From: Pseudomonas mosselii
Lineage (GTDB): Bacteria > Pseudomonadota > Gammaproteobacteria > Pseudomonadales > Pseudomonadaceae
Reading direction: 5' to 3'
DNA length: 64,000 nt
NCBI RefSeq assembly: GCF_005796105.1
Contig: NZ_VAUO01000005.1
Coordinates: forward strand, 124,001-188,000
Notes under the pieces: model-generated
Told to the model about the DNA's origin: nothing
What the model saw: only the letters and a program-made list of their open reading frames with translations
The model's database searches: none
Part shown: one piece after another, positions 47,187 through 62,121 of the stretch
How positions within the stretch are numbered: position 1 is the stretch's first letter
How the letters are laid out: each line of letters starts with the position of its first letter
Program-made: the position numbers and the translations under genes

Positions 47187-47544
47187 AGAGTCGATCGGAC
47201 AGTCGCTGCCGTCTTTTGTTCCGCAAAAAACGGGGGAGGAAAGTCCGGGCTCCATAGGGCAGAGTGCCAGGTAACGCCTGGGAGGCGCGAGCCTACGGAA
47301 AGTGCCACAGAAAATAACCGCCTAAGCACTTCGGTGCCGGTAAGGGTGAAAAGGTGCGGTAAGAGCGCACCGCACGGCTGGCAACAGTCCGTGGCTAGGT
47401 AAACCCCACTCGGAGCAAGACCAAATAGGGTTCCATACGGCGTGGCCCGCGTCGGAACCGGGTAGGTTGCTAGAGGCGTCCAGTGATGGCCGTCGTAGAG
47501 GAATGACTGTCCTCGACAAAACCCGGCTTACAGATCGACTCTCC
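47187..47544 (+). ncRNA. rnpB: RNase P RNA (catalytic subunit), type A
   Basis: The ribozyme that matures tRNA 5' ends. The ends pair exactly: AGAGTCGATC (47187-47196) with GATCGACTCT (47533-47542), forming P1. The universally conserved core is present: GGGGAGGAAAGTCCGGGCTC near 47233 and AGAGGAATGACTGTCC near 47497. The ~358-nt length fits bacterial type A. It lies between rsmI and mraZ, its usual place in Pseudomonas. Exact transcript ends are estimated from P1 pairing. Confidence 0.97.
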
Positions 47545-47750
47545 ACCTCTTCCTGCCCTGCTGGAATCGATAGCAGAGGCCCCTTCGTAATACCGAAAAA
47601 ATCTTACTCTTAATAATTCACTTTAACTTCACACTCTATCCGCTTGAGTGCATTTGATTTTTCCCTCTCTTTTTCTTGTCGGTTACTCGTTCCGTCTTCG
47701 TTTGTTGCGCTAAATCTCCGTCCTGTAAGGGTTTTCCTTATGAACGCGCC

Positions 47751-47780
47751 TTGACGGTGTGGCGGACGGATTCCTATAGT
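47751..47780 (+). promoter_or_regulatory. Sigma-70-like promoter of the dcw cluster (Pmra)
   Basis: TTGACG (47751-47756), 18-base spacer, TATAGT (47775-47780), about 75 bases before mraZ. The start point would fall in or just before the MraZ boxes at 47787-47813. The 200 bases further upstream, after rnpB, are AT-rich and hold no gene. Confidence 0.75.
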
Positions 47781-47786
47781 GTGCGC

Positions 47787-47813
47787 AAGTGGCAGAAAGT
47801 GGGATGAAGTGGG
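47787..47813 (+). promoter_or_regulatory. MraZ operator: three 10-bp-phased AAGTGG(G/C) boxes
   Basis: AAGTGGC, AAGTGGG and AAGTGGG begin at 47787, 47797 and 47807, exactly 10 bases apart. Direct repeats of this type, on one face of the helix downstream of Pmra, are the known binding sites by which the ring-shaped MraZ protein represses its own operon in E. coli and other bacteria. Confidence 0.88.
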
Positions 47814-47855
47814 TTTTCTGACACAAAAAAGCTACCATTGTGGGGAATCGCAGCC

Positions 47856-48311
47856 GTGTTCCGCGGAGCCAATGCCGTCAGTCTCGATGCCAAGGGCCGT
47901 CTCGCCATGCCGAGCCGGTACCGTGACGAGCTCGATTCGCGTTGCAACGGTCAGCTGATCGTGACCATCGACGCGGTGGATCCCTGCTTGTGTGTTTATC
48001 CCCTCGATGAGTGGGAGCAGATAGAAGCCAAGTTGCGCGCCTTGCCATCCTTGCGTGAGGAAAACCGTCGCCTGCAGCGCTTGCTGATCGGTAACGCGGT
48101 TGACCTGGAGCTTGATGGCAGTGGGCGTTTTCTGGTGCCGCCCCGTTTGCGCGAATACGCCAAGCTCGACAAGAAGGCGATGCTGGTGGGGCAACTGAAC
48201 AAATTCCAGCTGTGGGATGAGGATGCCTGGAACGCGGTTTCGGCAGCCGACCTTGCAGCTATCCAACAACCGGGTGCCATGCCCGATGAATTGCGTGACC
48301 TGATCCTGTGA
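47856..48311 (+). CDS. mraZ: Transcriptional regulator MraZ
   Basis: A 151-residue AbrB-like regulator with two tandem SpoVT/AbrB-type domains ([20 protein letters not shown] and [20 protein letters not shown]). It represses the dcw operon by binding the boxes just upstream. The start is GTG at 47856, immediately before FRGANAV, the family N-terminus. The ribosome site is modest (GGGGAA nine or so bases upstream). It overlaps rsmH by four bases. Confidence 0.96.
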   Translation: MFRGANAVSLDAKGRLAMPSRYRDELDSRCNGQLIVTIDAVDPCLCVYPLDEWEQIEAKLRALPSLREENRRLQRLLIGNAVDLELDGSGRFLVPPRLREYAKLDKKAMLVGQLNKFQLWDEDAWNAVSAADLAAIQQPGAMPDELRDLIL

Positions 48312-49251
48312 CCATAGATAGCGGCTTCAACCACATCACCGTCCTGCTCGACGAAGCTGTCGAGGCACTGGCCCTGCGCGCCGACGGTTGCTATCTGGAT
48401 GGCACCTTCGGGCGGGGTGGCCACAGTCGCCTGATCCTCAGCAAGCTCGGGCCGCAAGGTCGGCTGCTGGGGTTCGACAAGGACCCACAGGCGATTGCCA
48501 CGGGGCAAGCGCTGGCGGCCGAAGACGGCCGCTTTGTCATTGTGCAGCGCAGCTTTGCCGAGCTGGGCCAGGAAGTCGCGGCGCGCGGGCTGGACGGTAA
48601 GGTCAGCGGGATCTTGCTCGACCTGGGCGTGTCCTCGCCGCAGTTGGATGATCCCGAGCGTGGTTTCAGCTTCCTCAACGACGGCCCGTTGGACATGCGC
48701 ATGAACCCGGACCAAGGCATCAGTGCCGCCGAGTTCATCGCGACCGCCGCGGAAGAAGAAATCGCCCGCGTCTTTAAAGAGTACGGTGAAGAGCGCTTCG
48801 CCAAGCGCATGGCCCGCGCCGTGGTGTTGCGCCGCGAGCAGCAGCCTTTCACCCGCACCGCCGACTTGGCGGAAGTGCTCAAGGTCGCCAACCCGGCCTG
48901 GGAAAAGGGTAAGAACCCCGCTACCCGTGCTTTCCAGGGCCTGCGTATCCACGTCAACAATGAACTGGGCGATCTCGAAGCTGGCCTTGAGGCTGCTATC
49001 GACGCCCTTGAAGTGGGCGGTCGCCTGGCGGTGATCAGCTTCCACTCCCTCGAAGACCGCATCGTCAAGTTGTTCATGCGCAAGCTCGCCAAAGGCGAGG
49101 CCGATAACCTGCCGCGCAACCTGCCCGTGCAGCACAAGGTATTCGAGCCGAGGATCAAGCTGATCGGCAAGGCGCAGTTCGCCTCCGATGAAGAACTCAA
49201 GGCCAACCCGCGGTCGCGCAGCGCCGTCATGCGGGTGGCGGAGAAGCTTCG

Positions 49252-49255
<4 letters not shown>
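48308..49255 (+). CDS. rsmH: 16S rRNA m4C1402 methyltransferase RsmH (MraW)
   Basis: A 315-residue SAM-dependent methyltransferase acting on N4 of C1402 in the 16S decoding centre. Landmarks: [13 protein letters not shown], the SAM loop [38 protein letters not shown] and the C-terminal [12 protein letters not shown]. The start is GTG at 48308. It overlaps mraZ and ftsL by four bases each. Confidence 0.97.
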
Positions 49256-51274
<2,019 letters not shown>

Positions 51275-51275
<1 letters not shown>

Positions 51276-52762
51276 TGACGATGCCATTGAGCAAGCTGTT
51301 CGCCCAGGCCAGCCGCGACCCGTTGATTCGTGAACTCACCCTGGACAGCCGTCAGGTACGCCAGGGCGACTTGTTCCTTGCCGTGCCTGGTGCCAAGGTC
51401 GATGGCCGTGCGCACATCGCCGACGCGCTGGCCCGTGGTGCCGCCGCGGTCGCCTATGAAGAACAGGGCGCGACCGTACTGCCGCTCACCGACGTGCCGT
51501 TGATTCCAGTCAAGGGCCTGATCGGCCAGCTGTCGCAGATCGCGGGGCGTTTTTATGGTGAGCCGAGCCGCCAATTGAATCTGGTCGGCGTTACCGGCAC
51601 CAATGGCAAGACCAGTGTCACGCAACTGGTGGCCCAGGCGCTCGATGTGCTGGGACAGCGTTGCGGGCTGATCGGCACACTGGGCACAGGTTTCTACGGC
51701 GAGCTGCAAAGCGGGCGGCTGACTACCCCGGATCCGATTGCCGTGCAGGCGACCCTGAACGACCTGAAAAAGGCCGGCGCCAAGGCTGTGGCCATGGAGG
51801 TGTCCTCGCATGCACTGGAGCAGGGACGGGTGGCGGCGTTGGAGTTCGACATCGCGGTGATGACCAACCTGTCCCGCGACCATCTCGACTACCACGGCAG
51901 CATGCAGGCCTATGAGGCCGCGAAGGCCAAGCTGTTTGCCTGGCCGAGCCTGCGCTGCCAGGTGGTGAACCTGGACGACGCATTCGGTTGCCGCCTGGCG
52001 GACGACTTCGCCCGCCGCCCTGTTGCCGATCATATCGAGACCCGGCTGCTCAGCTATAGCCTGGAAAACCCGGACGCGTCGCTGTACTGCCGAGAAGCCC
52101 ACTTCGATGACGATGGCGTGCGCGCCATCCTCGTCACCGCCCAGGGTGAGCGCACCCTGCGCAGCCAACTGCTCGGGCGTTTCAACCTGAGCAACCTGCT
52201 GGCTGCGGTGGCCACGCTGCTGGCGCTGGACTACCCACTGGATGAAATTCTCAAGGTCACCGCGCAGTTGCAGGGCCCGGTTGGCCGCATGCAGCGCTTA
52301 GGTGGCGGTGCCAAGCCGTTGGTGGTGGTCGATTACGCGCACACCCCGGACGCCCTGGAGAAGGTGCTGGGCGCCCTGCGTCCTCACGCTCACGGCAAGC
52401 TGCTGTGCCTGTTCGGCTGTGGCGGCGACCGTGATCGCGGCAAGCGCCCGCTGATGGCCGAAGTGGCTGAGCGTCTGGCCGACCGTGTGCTGGTCACCGA
52501 CGACAATCCACGTACTGAAGACCCGCTGCGTATCTTCGACGACATTCGTCCCGGTTTCGCCAACCCGGCCGGTGTCGAGTTCGTCGCTGGGCGCGGCGAG
52601 GCCATCGCACACCTGATCGCCACCGCTGCTGCCGACGATGTGATCGTGCTGGCTGGCAAGGGGCATGAGGATTATCAGGAGATCGACGGCCAGCGGCACG
52701 CCTTCTCCGACCTGATCGAAGCCGATAAGGCACTTGCAGCCTGGGAGGCTCCACATGCTTAA
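51275..52762 (+). CDS. murE: UDP-MurNAc-L-Ala-D-Glu:meso-DAP ligase MurE
   Basis: A 495-residue Mur ligase adding meso-diaminopimelate to the nucleotide precursor. The ATP loop TGTNGKTS is present. The meso-DAP-specific motif DDNPR sits in VTDDNPRTEDP, which predicts DAP-type rather than Lys-type peptidoglycan. It starts at an ATG overlapping the ftsI stop (TAATG) by one base and overlaps murF by eight bases. A second in-frame ATG two codons later is possible. Confidence 0.97.
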
Positions 52763-54122
52763 GCCCATGACACTCAGCCAACTGAGTGCAGGCCTGTCCG
52801 GGCGTCTGGTCGGTCCTGATGCCTGCTTTACCGGCGTCAGCATCGACAGCCGAAGCGTCAGTGAAGGCCAACTGTTCGTCGCGCTGGCTGGCCCGCGTTT
52901 CGATGGGCATGACTACCTGGCCGACGTGAAGGCCAAGGGAGCAGTCGCTGCGCTGGTCGAGCGCGAAATCGAAGGCGTCGAGTTGCCGCAACTGGTGGTC
53001 GCCGACTGCCGCCTGGCCCTTGGGCAGCTTGGTGCGTTGAACCGCGCCGCTTTCGACAAGCCCGTGATTGCCATCACCGGTTCCAGCGGCAAGACCACGG
53101 TCAAGGAGATGCTCGCCTGCATCCTGCGTACGCGTGGCCCGGTGCACGCGACCCGTGGCAACCTCAACAACGACCTCGGCGCGCCGCTCACCTTGCTGGA
53201 AATCGCCCCCGAGCACAGCGCCGCAGTGATTGAACTGGGCGCTTCGCGCATTGGCGAGATCCGCTATACCGTCGGCCTCACCCAACCCCAGGTGGTGATC
53301 ATCAACAATGCCGGCACCGCCCATGTGGGCGAGTTCGGTGGGCCAGAGAAGATCGTCGAGGCCAAGGGTGAAATTCTCGAAGGCCTGGGCGAGGGGGGCA
53401 CCGCCATTCTCAACCTGGCCGACAAAGCCTTTGATGTGTGGCGCAAGCGCGCCGGCAATCACCGGATCGTCAGCTTCGCCTTGGACAATCCGCAGGCTGA
53501 TTTCCATGCCAGCGATATCGATCGCGATGTGCGTGGTTGCCCCTCGTTCATCCTGCACGGCCGAGATGGCAGCGTGAAGGTCCAATTGAACCTGCTGGGC
53601 ACGCACAACGTTAGCAACGCCCTGGCCGCCGCTGCCGCAGCAGATGCCGTTGGTCTGAGCCTGAGTGGCATTGCCGCAGGCCTCGAAGCCGTGCAACCGG
53701 TCAAGGGCCGTAGCGTGGCGCAGATCGCTCCGAACGGCGTGCGCGTGATCGACGACAGCTACAACGCAAATCCCACCTCGATGTGTGCGGCCATTGATAT
53801 ACTCGCCGGCTTTTCCGGGCGCACCGTTCTGGTGCTCGGGGATATCGGCGAGTTGGGGCAATGGGCCGAGGAAGGCCACCGCCAAGTGGGTGATTACGCC
53901 CGTGGCAAGGTCGACGCAGTGTACGCAGTGGGAACCAACATGGCTCACGCGGTCCAAGCGTTCGGCGCCAATGGCCGCCATTTCACTACTCAAGCTGAGC
54001 TGATCGACGCCGTTGGCGCCGAGACAGGCAGCGACACCACTATCTTGATCAAGGGCTCGCGCAGCGCTGCGATGGAAAACGTCGTGGCGGCATTGTGCGG
54101 GCCTAGCGGGGAGAAACATTAA
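52755..54122 (+). CDS. murF: UDP-MurNAc-tripeptide:D-Ala-D-Ala ligase MurF
   Basis: A 455-residue Mur ligase attaching the D-Ala-D-Ala dipeptide to complete the precursor. The ATP loop is [14 protein letters not shown]; substrate and ATP-binding segments include [12 protein letters not shown] and [11 protein letters not shown]. The start at 52755 ([11 protein letters not shown]) overlaps murE by eight bases; the frame to 52734 is an overextension. It overlaps mraY by one base. Confidence 0.97.
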   Translation: MLKPMTLSQLSAGLSGRLVGPDACFTGVSIDSRSVSEGQLFVALAGPRFDGHDYLADVKAKGAVAALVEREIEGVELPQLVVADCRLALGQLGALNRAAFDKPVIAITGSSGKTTVKEMLACILRTRGPVHATRGNLNNDLGAPLTLLEIAPEHSAAVIELGASRIGEIRYTVGLTQPQVVIINNAGTAHVGEFGGPEKIVEAKGEILEGLGEGGTAILNLADKAFDVWRKRAGNHRIVSFALDNPQADFHASDIDRDVRGCPSFILHGRDGSVKVQLNLLGTHNVSNALAAAAAADAVGLSLSGIAAGLEAVQPVKGRSVAQIAPNGVRVIDDSYNANPTSMCAAIDILAGFSGRTVLVLGDIGELGQWAEEGHRQVGDYARGKVDAVYAVGTNMAHAVQAFGANGRHFTTQAELIDAVGAETGSDTTILIKGSRSAAMENVVAALCGPSGEKH

Positions 54123-55204
54123 TGCTGCTGCTGTTGGCTGAGTATCTGCAACAGTTCTACAAGGGCTTCGCGGTCTTCCAGTACCTGTCGCTGCGCGGGA
54201 TTCTGGGGGTGCTGACCGCGTTGTCCCTGGCCCTGTGGCTGGGCCCGTGGATGATCCGTACCCTGCAGATCCGCCAGATCGGTCAGGCCGTGCGTAACGA
54301 CGGCCCGCAATCGCACCTGTCCAAATCGGGTACTCCAACCATGGGCGGTGCGCTGATTCTTTCCGCCATCGCCATCAGCACGCTGCTGTGGGCCGACCTG
54401 AGCAACCGCTATGTGTGGGTGGTACTGATCGTCACGCTGCTGTTCGGTGCCATCGGCTGGGTCGACGACTACCGCAAGGTGATCGAGAAAAACTCCCGCG
54501 GCCTGCCGAGCCGCTGGAAGTATTTCTGGCAGTCGGTGTTCGGCCTGGGTGCCGCGATCTTCCTCTACAAGACCGCCCCCACCAGCGTCGAGACCACGCT
54601 GATCGTGCCGATGCTCAAGGATTTCACCATCCCGCTGGGCGTGGGCTTCGTGGTGCTGACCTACTTCGTGATCGTCGGTTCGAGCAACGCGGTCAACCTG
54701 ACTGACGGCCTCGACGGTCTGGCGATCATGCCAACCGTGATGGTCGGTGGTGCCCTGGGCATCTTCTGCTACCTGTCGGGCAACGTGAAGTTCGCCGAGT
54801 ATCTGCTGATCCCTTACGTGCCAGGCTCGGGCGAGTTGATCGTGTTCTGTGGCGCACTGATTGGCGCAGGCCTTGGTTTCCTGTGGTTCAACACCTACCC
54901 GGCCCAGGTGTTCATGGGTGACGTCGGTGCGCTGGCGCTGGGCGCAGCCCTCGGCACCATCGCCGTGATCGTGCGCCAGGAAATCGTGTTGTTCATCATG
55001 GGCGGTGTGTTTGTGATGGAAACCCTGTCGGTGGTGATCCAGGTGGCTTCGTTCAAGCTCACCGGCAAGCGCGTGTTCCGTATGGCGCCGATTCACCACC
55101 ACTTCGAACTCAAGGGCTGGCCCGAGCCACGCGTGATCGTGCGCTTCTGGATCATCACGGTGATCCTGGTGCTGATCGGCCTTGCCACCCTGAAACTGAG
55201 GTAA
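54122..55204 (+). CDS. mraY: Phospho-MurNAc-pentapeptide transferase MraY
   Basis: A 360-residue inner-membrane enzyme with about ten membrane segments that makes lipid I from UDP-MurNAc-pentapeptide and undecaprenyl phosphate. Signatures: [12 protein letters not shown], the catalytic aspartates in GWVDDYRKV and [21 protein letters not shown], and [14 protein letters not shown] with the HHH motif. Its ATG overlaps the murF stop (TAATG). Confidence 0.98.
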   Translation: MLLLLAEYLQQFYKGFAVFQYLSLRGILGVLTALSLALWLGPWMIRTLQIRQIGQAVRNDGPQSHLSKSGTPTMGGALILSAIAISTLLWADLSNRYVWVVLIVTLLFGAIGWVDDYRKVIEKNSRGLPSRWKYFWQSVFGLGAAIFLYKTAPTSVETTLIVPMLKDFTIPLGVGFVVLTYFVIVGSSNAVNLTDGLDGLAIMPTVMVGGALGIFCYLSGNVKFAEYLLIPYVPGSGELIVFCGALIGAGLGFLWFNTYPAQVFMGDVGALALGAALGTIAVIVRQEIVLFIMGGVFVMETLSVVIQVASFKLTGKRVFRMAPIHHHFELKGWPEPRVIVRFWIITVILVLIGLATLKLR

Positions 55205-55210
55205 ACGAGC

Positions 55211-56557
55211 GTGTCACTGATCGCTTCCGACCAATTCCGCATCGTTGTCGGCCTCGGCAAGAGCGGCATGTCCCTGGTTCGCTTCCTGGCGAACCGGGGC
55301 ATTGCCTTTGCGGTCGCCGACACCCGCGAGCAACCGCCGGAACTGGACACCCTGCGCCGTGATTACCCGCAGGTGGAAGTGCGCTGTGGCGAACTGGACG
55401 TGGACTTCCTGTGCCGTGCCAACGAGCTGTATGTGAGCCCAGGCCTGGCCTTGGCCACCCCGGCCCTGCAGCAGGCTGCGGCGCGTGGCGTGACGCTGTC
55501 CGGCGACATCGAACTGTTCGCCCGCCACGCCAAGGCGCCGATCGTGGCCATCAGCGGCTCCAACGCCAAGAGCACGGTCACCACCCTGGTTGGCGAAATG
55601 GCCGCCAAGGCTGGCAAGCGTGTGGCGGTGGGCGGCAACCTGGGGACCCCGGCGCTGGACCTGCTCGATGACAACGTCGAGCTGTACGTGCTGGAGTTGT
55701 CGAGCTTCCAGCTCGAAACCACAGACCAGCTCAATGCCGAAGTGGCGACGGTGCTGAACATCAGCGAAGACCATATGGACCGCTACAGCGGCCTGCCGGC
55801 CTACCACTTGGCCAAGCACCGGATCTTCCGTGGTGCGCGCCAGGTAGTGGTCAACCGCCAGGACGCCTTGAGCCGTCCGCTGCCGGTCGAAGGTCGTCCA
55901 TGCTGGACTTTTGGTCTCAATCAACCGGACTTCAAGGCTTTCGGCCTGCGTGAAGTGGACGGTGAAAAATACCTGGCGTTCGAATTCCAGACGCTTATGC
56001 CGGTACGTGAGCTGAAGATTCGCGGTGCGCACAACCAGAGCAACGCCTTGGCCGCGCTCGCCCTGGGTCACGCCGCAGGTCTGCCATTCGAGCCGATGCT
56101 CGAAGCGCTGCGCGAATTCAAGGGCCTGGCTCATCGCTGCCAGTGGATCCGCGAGCGCAACGGGGTGAACTGGTACGACGATTCCAAGGCTACCAATGTT
56201 GGCGCCGCACTGGCCGCCATCGAAGGCCTGGGCGCCGATATCGACGGTCAACTGGTGCTGATCGCCGGTGGCGATGGCAAGGGCGCGGACTTTGCCGCGC
56301 TGCGTGCACCGGTCGCCCAGCATTGCCGCGCCGTGGTGCTGCTGGGGCGTGACGCCGAGCGGCTGGCCGAAACACTCAAGGATGGCGTGCAACTGGTGCG
56401 CGTGCAGACCCTAGACGAGGCCGTGCAACGCTGCGCCGAACTGGCCCAGCCCGGCGACGCCGTGCTGCTGTCGCCTGCTTGCGCCAGCCTGGACATGTTT
56501 AAGAACTTCGAAGAACGCGGGCGTCTGTTCGCCCAGGCGGCGGAGGGGCTGGCATGA
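55211..56557 (+). CDS. murD: UDP-MurNAc-L-Ala:D-Glu ligase MurD
   Basis: A 448-residue Mur ligase adding D-glutamate. N-terminal Rossmann region IVVGLGKSGMSLVRFLA, ATP loop ISGSNAKSTVTTL (the Gly usual before Lys is Ala here, as I recall for other pseudomonads), and C-terminal WYDDSKATNVGAA. The start is GTG at 55211, six bases after mraY. It overlaps ftsW by four bases. Confidence 0.97.
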   Translation: MSLIASDQFRIVVGLGKSGMSLVRFLANRGIAFAVADTREQPPELDTLRRDYPQVEVRCGELDVDFLCRANELYVSPGLALATPALQQAAARGVTLSGDIELFARHAKAPIVAISGSNAKSTVTTLVGEMAAKAGKRVAVGGNLGTPALDLLDDNVELYVLELSSFQLETTDQLNAEVATVLNISEDHMDRYSGLPAYHLAKHRIFRGARQVVVNRQDALSRPLPVEGRPCWTFGLNQPDFKAFGLREVDGEKYLAFEFQTLMPVRELKIRGAHNQSNALAALALGHAAGLPFEPMLEALREFKGLAHRCQWIRERNGVNWYDDSKATNVGAALAAIEGLGADIDGQLVLIAGGDGKGADFAALRAPVAQHCRAVVLLGRDAERLAETLKDGVQLVRVQTLDEAVQRCAELAQPGDAVLLSPACASLDMFKNFEERGRLFAQAAEGLA

Positions 56558-57768
56558 TCTTCGGCATCCTCAAGCCTTACCCATCGCCGCTGATCAGCGG
56601 CCGAGGCATCGACCTCGATTTCCCGCTGCTGGCCGGTTGTCTGGCGCTGTTGGGCCTGGGGCTGGTGATGATCACCTCGGCGTCCTCGGAAGTGGCTGCG
56701 GTGCAGTCAGGCAACCCGCTCTACCACATGTTCCGCCACCTGGTTTACGTGGCCCTTGGCCTGGGGGCCTGTGGCATGACCATGCTTGTGCCGATCGCCA
56801 CCTGGCAGCGCATGGGCTTCATGATGCTGGTGGGGGCGTTCGGGTTGCTGGTCATGGTGCTGATCCCTGGTATTGGCCGCGAAGTAAACGGCTCGATGCG
56901 CTGGATCGGCTTCAGTTTCTTCAACGTTCAGCCTTCGGAGATCGCCAAGGTCTTCGTGGTGATCTATCTCGCCGGTTATCTGGTGCGCCGCCAAACCGAG
57001 GTGCGCGAAAGCTGGATGGGCTTCTTCAAGCCTTTCATCGTGCTGCTGCCGATGGCCGGCCTGCTGCTGATGGAGCCGGACTTCGGCGCCACCGTGGTGA
57101 TGATGGGCGCCGCCGCCGCCATGCTGTTCCTGGGCGGGGTGGGATTGTTCCGGTTCTCGTTGATGGTGGTGCTCGCAGTGGTCTCGGTGGTGATCCTGGT
57201 TCAGGCTCAGCCTTACCGGATGGCGCGTTTGATCACCTTCACCGACCCGTGGTCGGATCAGTTCGGCTCGGGCTACCAGCTGACCCAGGCCCTGATCGCG
57301 TTCGGGCGCGGCGAGTGGCTGGGCGTGGGACTGGGCAACAGCGTACAGAAACAATTCTACCTGCCCGAGGCACACACCGACTTCGTGTTTTCGGTGCTGG
57401 CCGAGGAGCTTGGCGTGGTCGGCTCATTGCTGACCATCGCGCTGTTCGTGTTCGTCACTGTACGTGCGTTGTACATCGGCCTGTGGGCCGAGAAGGCCAA
57501 GCAGTTCTTCGCGGCCTACATGGCGTTTGGTCTAGCGTTCCTGTGGATCGGCCAGTTCCTGATCAACATTGGCGTGAACGTCGGGCTGTTGCCGACCAAA
57601 GGCCTGACACTGCCGTTCCTCAGCTACGGGGGCAGCTCACTGGTGATCTGCTGCGCCTGCGTAGGGTTGTTGCTACGCATCGAGTGGGAAAGTCGAACGC
57701 ACTTCGGCAGCGAAGAGCACGAATTCAACGAAAGCGATTTTGCCGAGGAGACCAATCATGGCCGCTGA
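56554..57768 (+). CDS. ftsW: Septal peptidoglycan polymerase FtsW
   Basis: A 404-residue SEDS-family glycosyltransferase with about ten membrane segments. It polymerises lipid II at the septum together with FtsI. Signatures include VNGSMRWI, QPSEIAKV, MEPDFGATVV, LPEAHTDFVFSVLAEE and LPTKGLTLPFLSYGGSS. It overlaps murD by four bases and murG by eleven. A long plus-strand open frame inside it (56637-57785) is a shadow. Confidence 0.97.
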   Translation: MIFGILKPYPSPLISGRGIDLDFPLLAGCLALLGLGLVMITSASSEVAAVQSGNPLYHMFRHLVYVALGLGACGMTMLVPIATWQRMGFMMLVGAFGLLVMVLIPGIGREVNGSMRWIGFSFFNVQPSEIAKVFVVIYLAGYLVRRQTEVRESWMGFFKPFIVLLPMAGLLLMEPDFGATVVMMGAAAAMLFLGGVGLFRFSLMVVLAVVSVVILVQAQPYRMARLITFTDPWSDQFGSGYQLTQALIAFGRGEWLGVGLGNSVQKQFYLPEAHTDFVFSVLAEELGVVGSLLTIALFVFVTVRALYIGLWAEKAKQFFAAYMAFGLAFLWIGQFLINIGVNVGLLPTKGLTLPFLSYGGSSLVICCACVGLLLRIEWESRTHFGSEEHEFNESDFAEETNHGR

Positions 57769-58829
57769 CGGCAAGAACGTACTGATCATGGCCGGTGGTA
57801 CCGGTGGCCATGTGTTCCCGGCACTGGCCTGCGCCCGTGAGTTCCAGGCCCGCGGCTACACCGTGCACTGGCTCGGCACTGCGCGCGGTATCGAGAATGA
57901 GCTGGTGCCCCAGGCGGGTCTTGAGTTGCACCTGATCCAGGTTGGCGGTCTGCGTGGCAAGGGTAAGCTGTCGCTGCTCAAGGCGCCGTTCACCCTGGTC
58001 AAGGCCGTGCTTCAGGCGCGGCGTATCGTGCGTGCGCTCAAGCCTGTCTGTGTGGTCGGCTTCGGCGGCTATGTGACTGGCCCCGGCGGTGTGGCCGCGC
58101 GCCTGTGCGGCGTGCCGCTGGTGATACACGAACAGAATGCGCGTGCCGGCACCACCAACCGCCTCTTGCTGCCGTTGGCCGCGCGGGTGTGCGAAGCCTT
58201 CCCGGGCACGTTCAGCGCGAGCGACAAGCTGCGTACCACCGGCAATCCGGTGCGCCCTGAGCTGTTCATGGACGCGCAGCGCGCACCGCTGGCCGAGCGC
58301 CGTGCACGGCTTTTGGTCATGGGTGGCAGCCTGGGTGCGGAACCCTTGAACAAATTGTTGCCTAAGGCCCTGTCCGAAGTGCCGGCCAGCCTGCGCCCCG
58401 AGGTATTCCACCAGGCTGGCAAGCATCATGCGCCGGTCACCGCCGAGCGTTACCAGGAGGCCGGGGTCAAGGCCCAGGTCGAGCCGTTCATCAAGGACAT
58501 GGCCCATGCCTATGGCTGGGCCGATCTGGTCGTCTGCCGTGCCGGTGCGCTGACCGTCAGCGAGCTGGCCGCCGCAGGCCTGCCGTCGATGCTGGTGCCG
58601 TTGCCGCACGCCATCGACGACCACCAGACCCACAACGCCCAATACCTGGCTGGTGAAGGTGCTGCCTTCCTCATGCCACAAGCGACAACTGGCGCAGCGC
58701 AACTCGCTGAACGCCTGAACGAGGTGCTGATGCAACCCGAGAAACTCAACGCCATGGCTGGTACTGCCCGCCGCCTGGCCAAACCTGCTGCAACCAGCAC
58801 CGTGGTCGATATCTGCCTGGAGGTGGCCC

Positions 58830-58837
<8 letters not shown>
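57758..58837 (+). CDS. murG: Lipid II synthase (GlcNAc transferase) MurG
   Basis: A 359-residue GT28 glycosyltransferase on the inner face of the membrane, converting lipid I to lipid II. N-terminal glycine loop [14 protein letters not shown], second loop [11 protein letters not shown], and the UDP-GlcNAc-binding region [18 protein letters not shown]. The ATG at 57758 (MAADGKNVL) is chosen over 57740 because it matches the family start. It overlaps ftsW and murC. Confidence 0.97.
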
Positions 58838-61231
<2,394 letters not shown>

Positions 61232-61237
61232 GCAGCC

Positions 61238-62107
61238 ATGCAGGGCGCGATGATACGTCAGCAGCAACCCGTTACCGGCCGAAGCAAGCCGGTGCCGCGT
61301 GGTGCCAGCCGACTGGTGGCCGACGAGCCCGTATCGGCGCGCCTGCCACGGCCGAGCTTCGGCGGCCTCAAGCGCCTGCTGTGGCCGGTGCTGCTGGTGG
61401 CCGCAGGCTTTGGCGCCTACGAAGGCGCGGTTCGCCTGATGCCGTATGCCGACCGTCCGATCACCAAGATCGCTGTGCAGGGCGACCTGAGCTACATCAG
61501 CCAGCAGGCGGTACAGCAGCGAATCGCCCCCTACGTGGCCGCGAGCTTCTTCACCGTGGACCTGGCGGCGATGCGCATGGAGCTTGAGCAGATGCCTTGG
61601 ATCGCCCATGCCGAAGTGCGTCGGGTGTGGCCGGACGAGGTCGTGGTGCGCCTCGAAGAGCAACTGCCGGTGGCGCGCTGGGGCGATGAGGCCCTGCTGA
61701 ACAACCAGGGCCAGGCTTTCACCCCGCGCGAGCTGGCCAACTACGAGCACCTGCCGCAGTTGTTCGGGCCGCAGCGCGCTCAGCAACAGGTCATGCAGCA
61801 GTATCAGGTATTGAGCCAGATGTTGCGCCCCATGGGCTTTTCCATCGCGCGCCTGGAGCTGCGCGAGCGCGGCAGCTGGTTCCTGACCACTGGCGCCGGC
61901 AGCGCAGGGCCAGGTATCGAATTGCTGCTGGGGCGTGATCATCTGGTGGAGAAGATGCGCCGTTTCATTGCCATTTACGACAAATCGCTTAAAGACCAGA
62001 TCACCAATATCGCCCGCATCGATCTGCGTTATTCCAACGGACTTGCCGTTGGTTGGCGGGAACCGAATGCACCGACGACGGCCCAACCCGCCGTTGCGAA
62101 GAATTAG
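61238..62107 (+). CDS. ftsQ: Cell-division protein FtsQ
   Basis: A 289-residue bitopic division protein. A polar ~45-residue cytoplasmic part is followed by a membrane segment ([19 protein letters not shown]), a POTRA domain ([18 protein letters not shown]) and the FtsQ beta domain. It recruits FtsL and FtsB. ATG at 61238 is used; a later ATG (MIRQQQ) four codons on is possible. Confidence 0.95.
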   Translation: MQGAMIRQQQPVTGRSKPVPRGASRLVADEPVSARLPRPSFGGLKRLLWPVLLVAAGFGAYEGAVRLMPYADRPITKIAVQGDLSYISQQAVQQRIAPYVAASFFTVDLAAMRMELEQMPWIAHAEVRRVWPDEVVVRLEEQLPVARWGDEALLNNQGQAFTPRELANYEHLPQLFGPQRAQQQVMQQYQVLSQMLRPMGFSIARLELRERGSWFLTTGAGSAGPGIELLLGRDHLVEKMRRFIAIYDKSLKDQITNIARIDLRYSNGLAVGWREPNAPTTAQPAVAKN

Positions 62108-62121
62108 AGAGAGGCAGGACC

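Noticed and set aside
56637..57785. A 382-codon same-strand frame inside ftsW
   Set aside because: It is an out-of-phase shadow of ftsW, Arg/Gly/Asp-rich, without a ribosome site.
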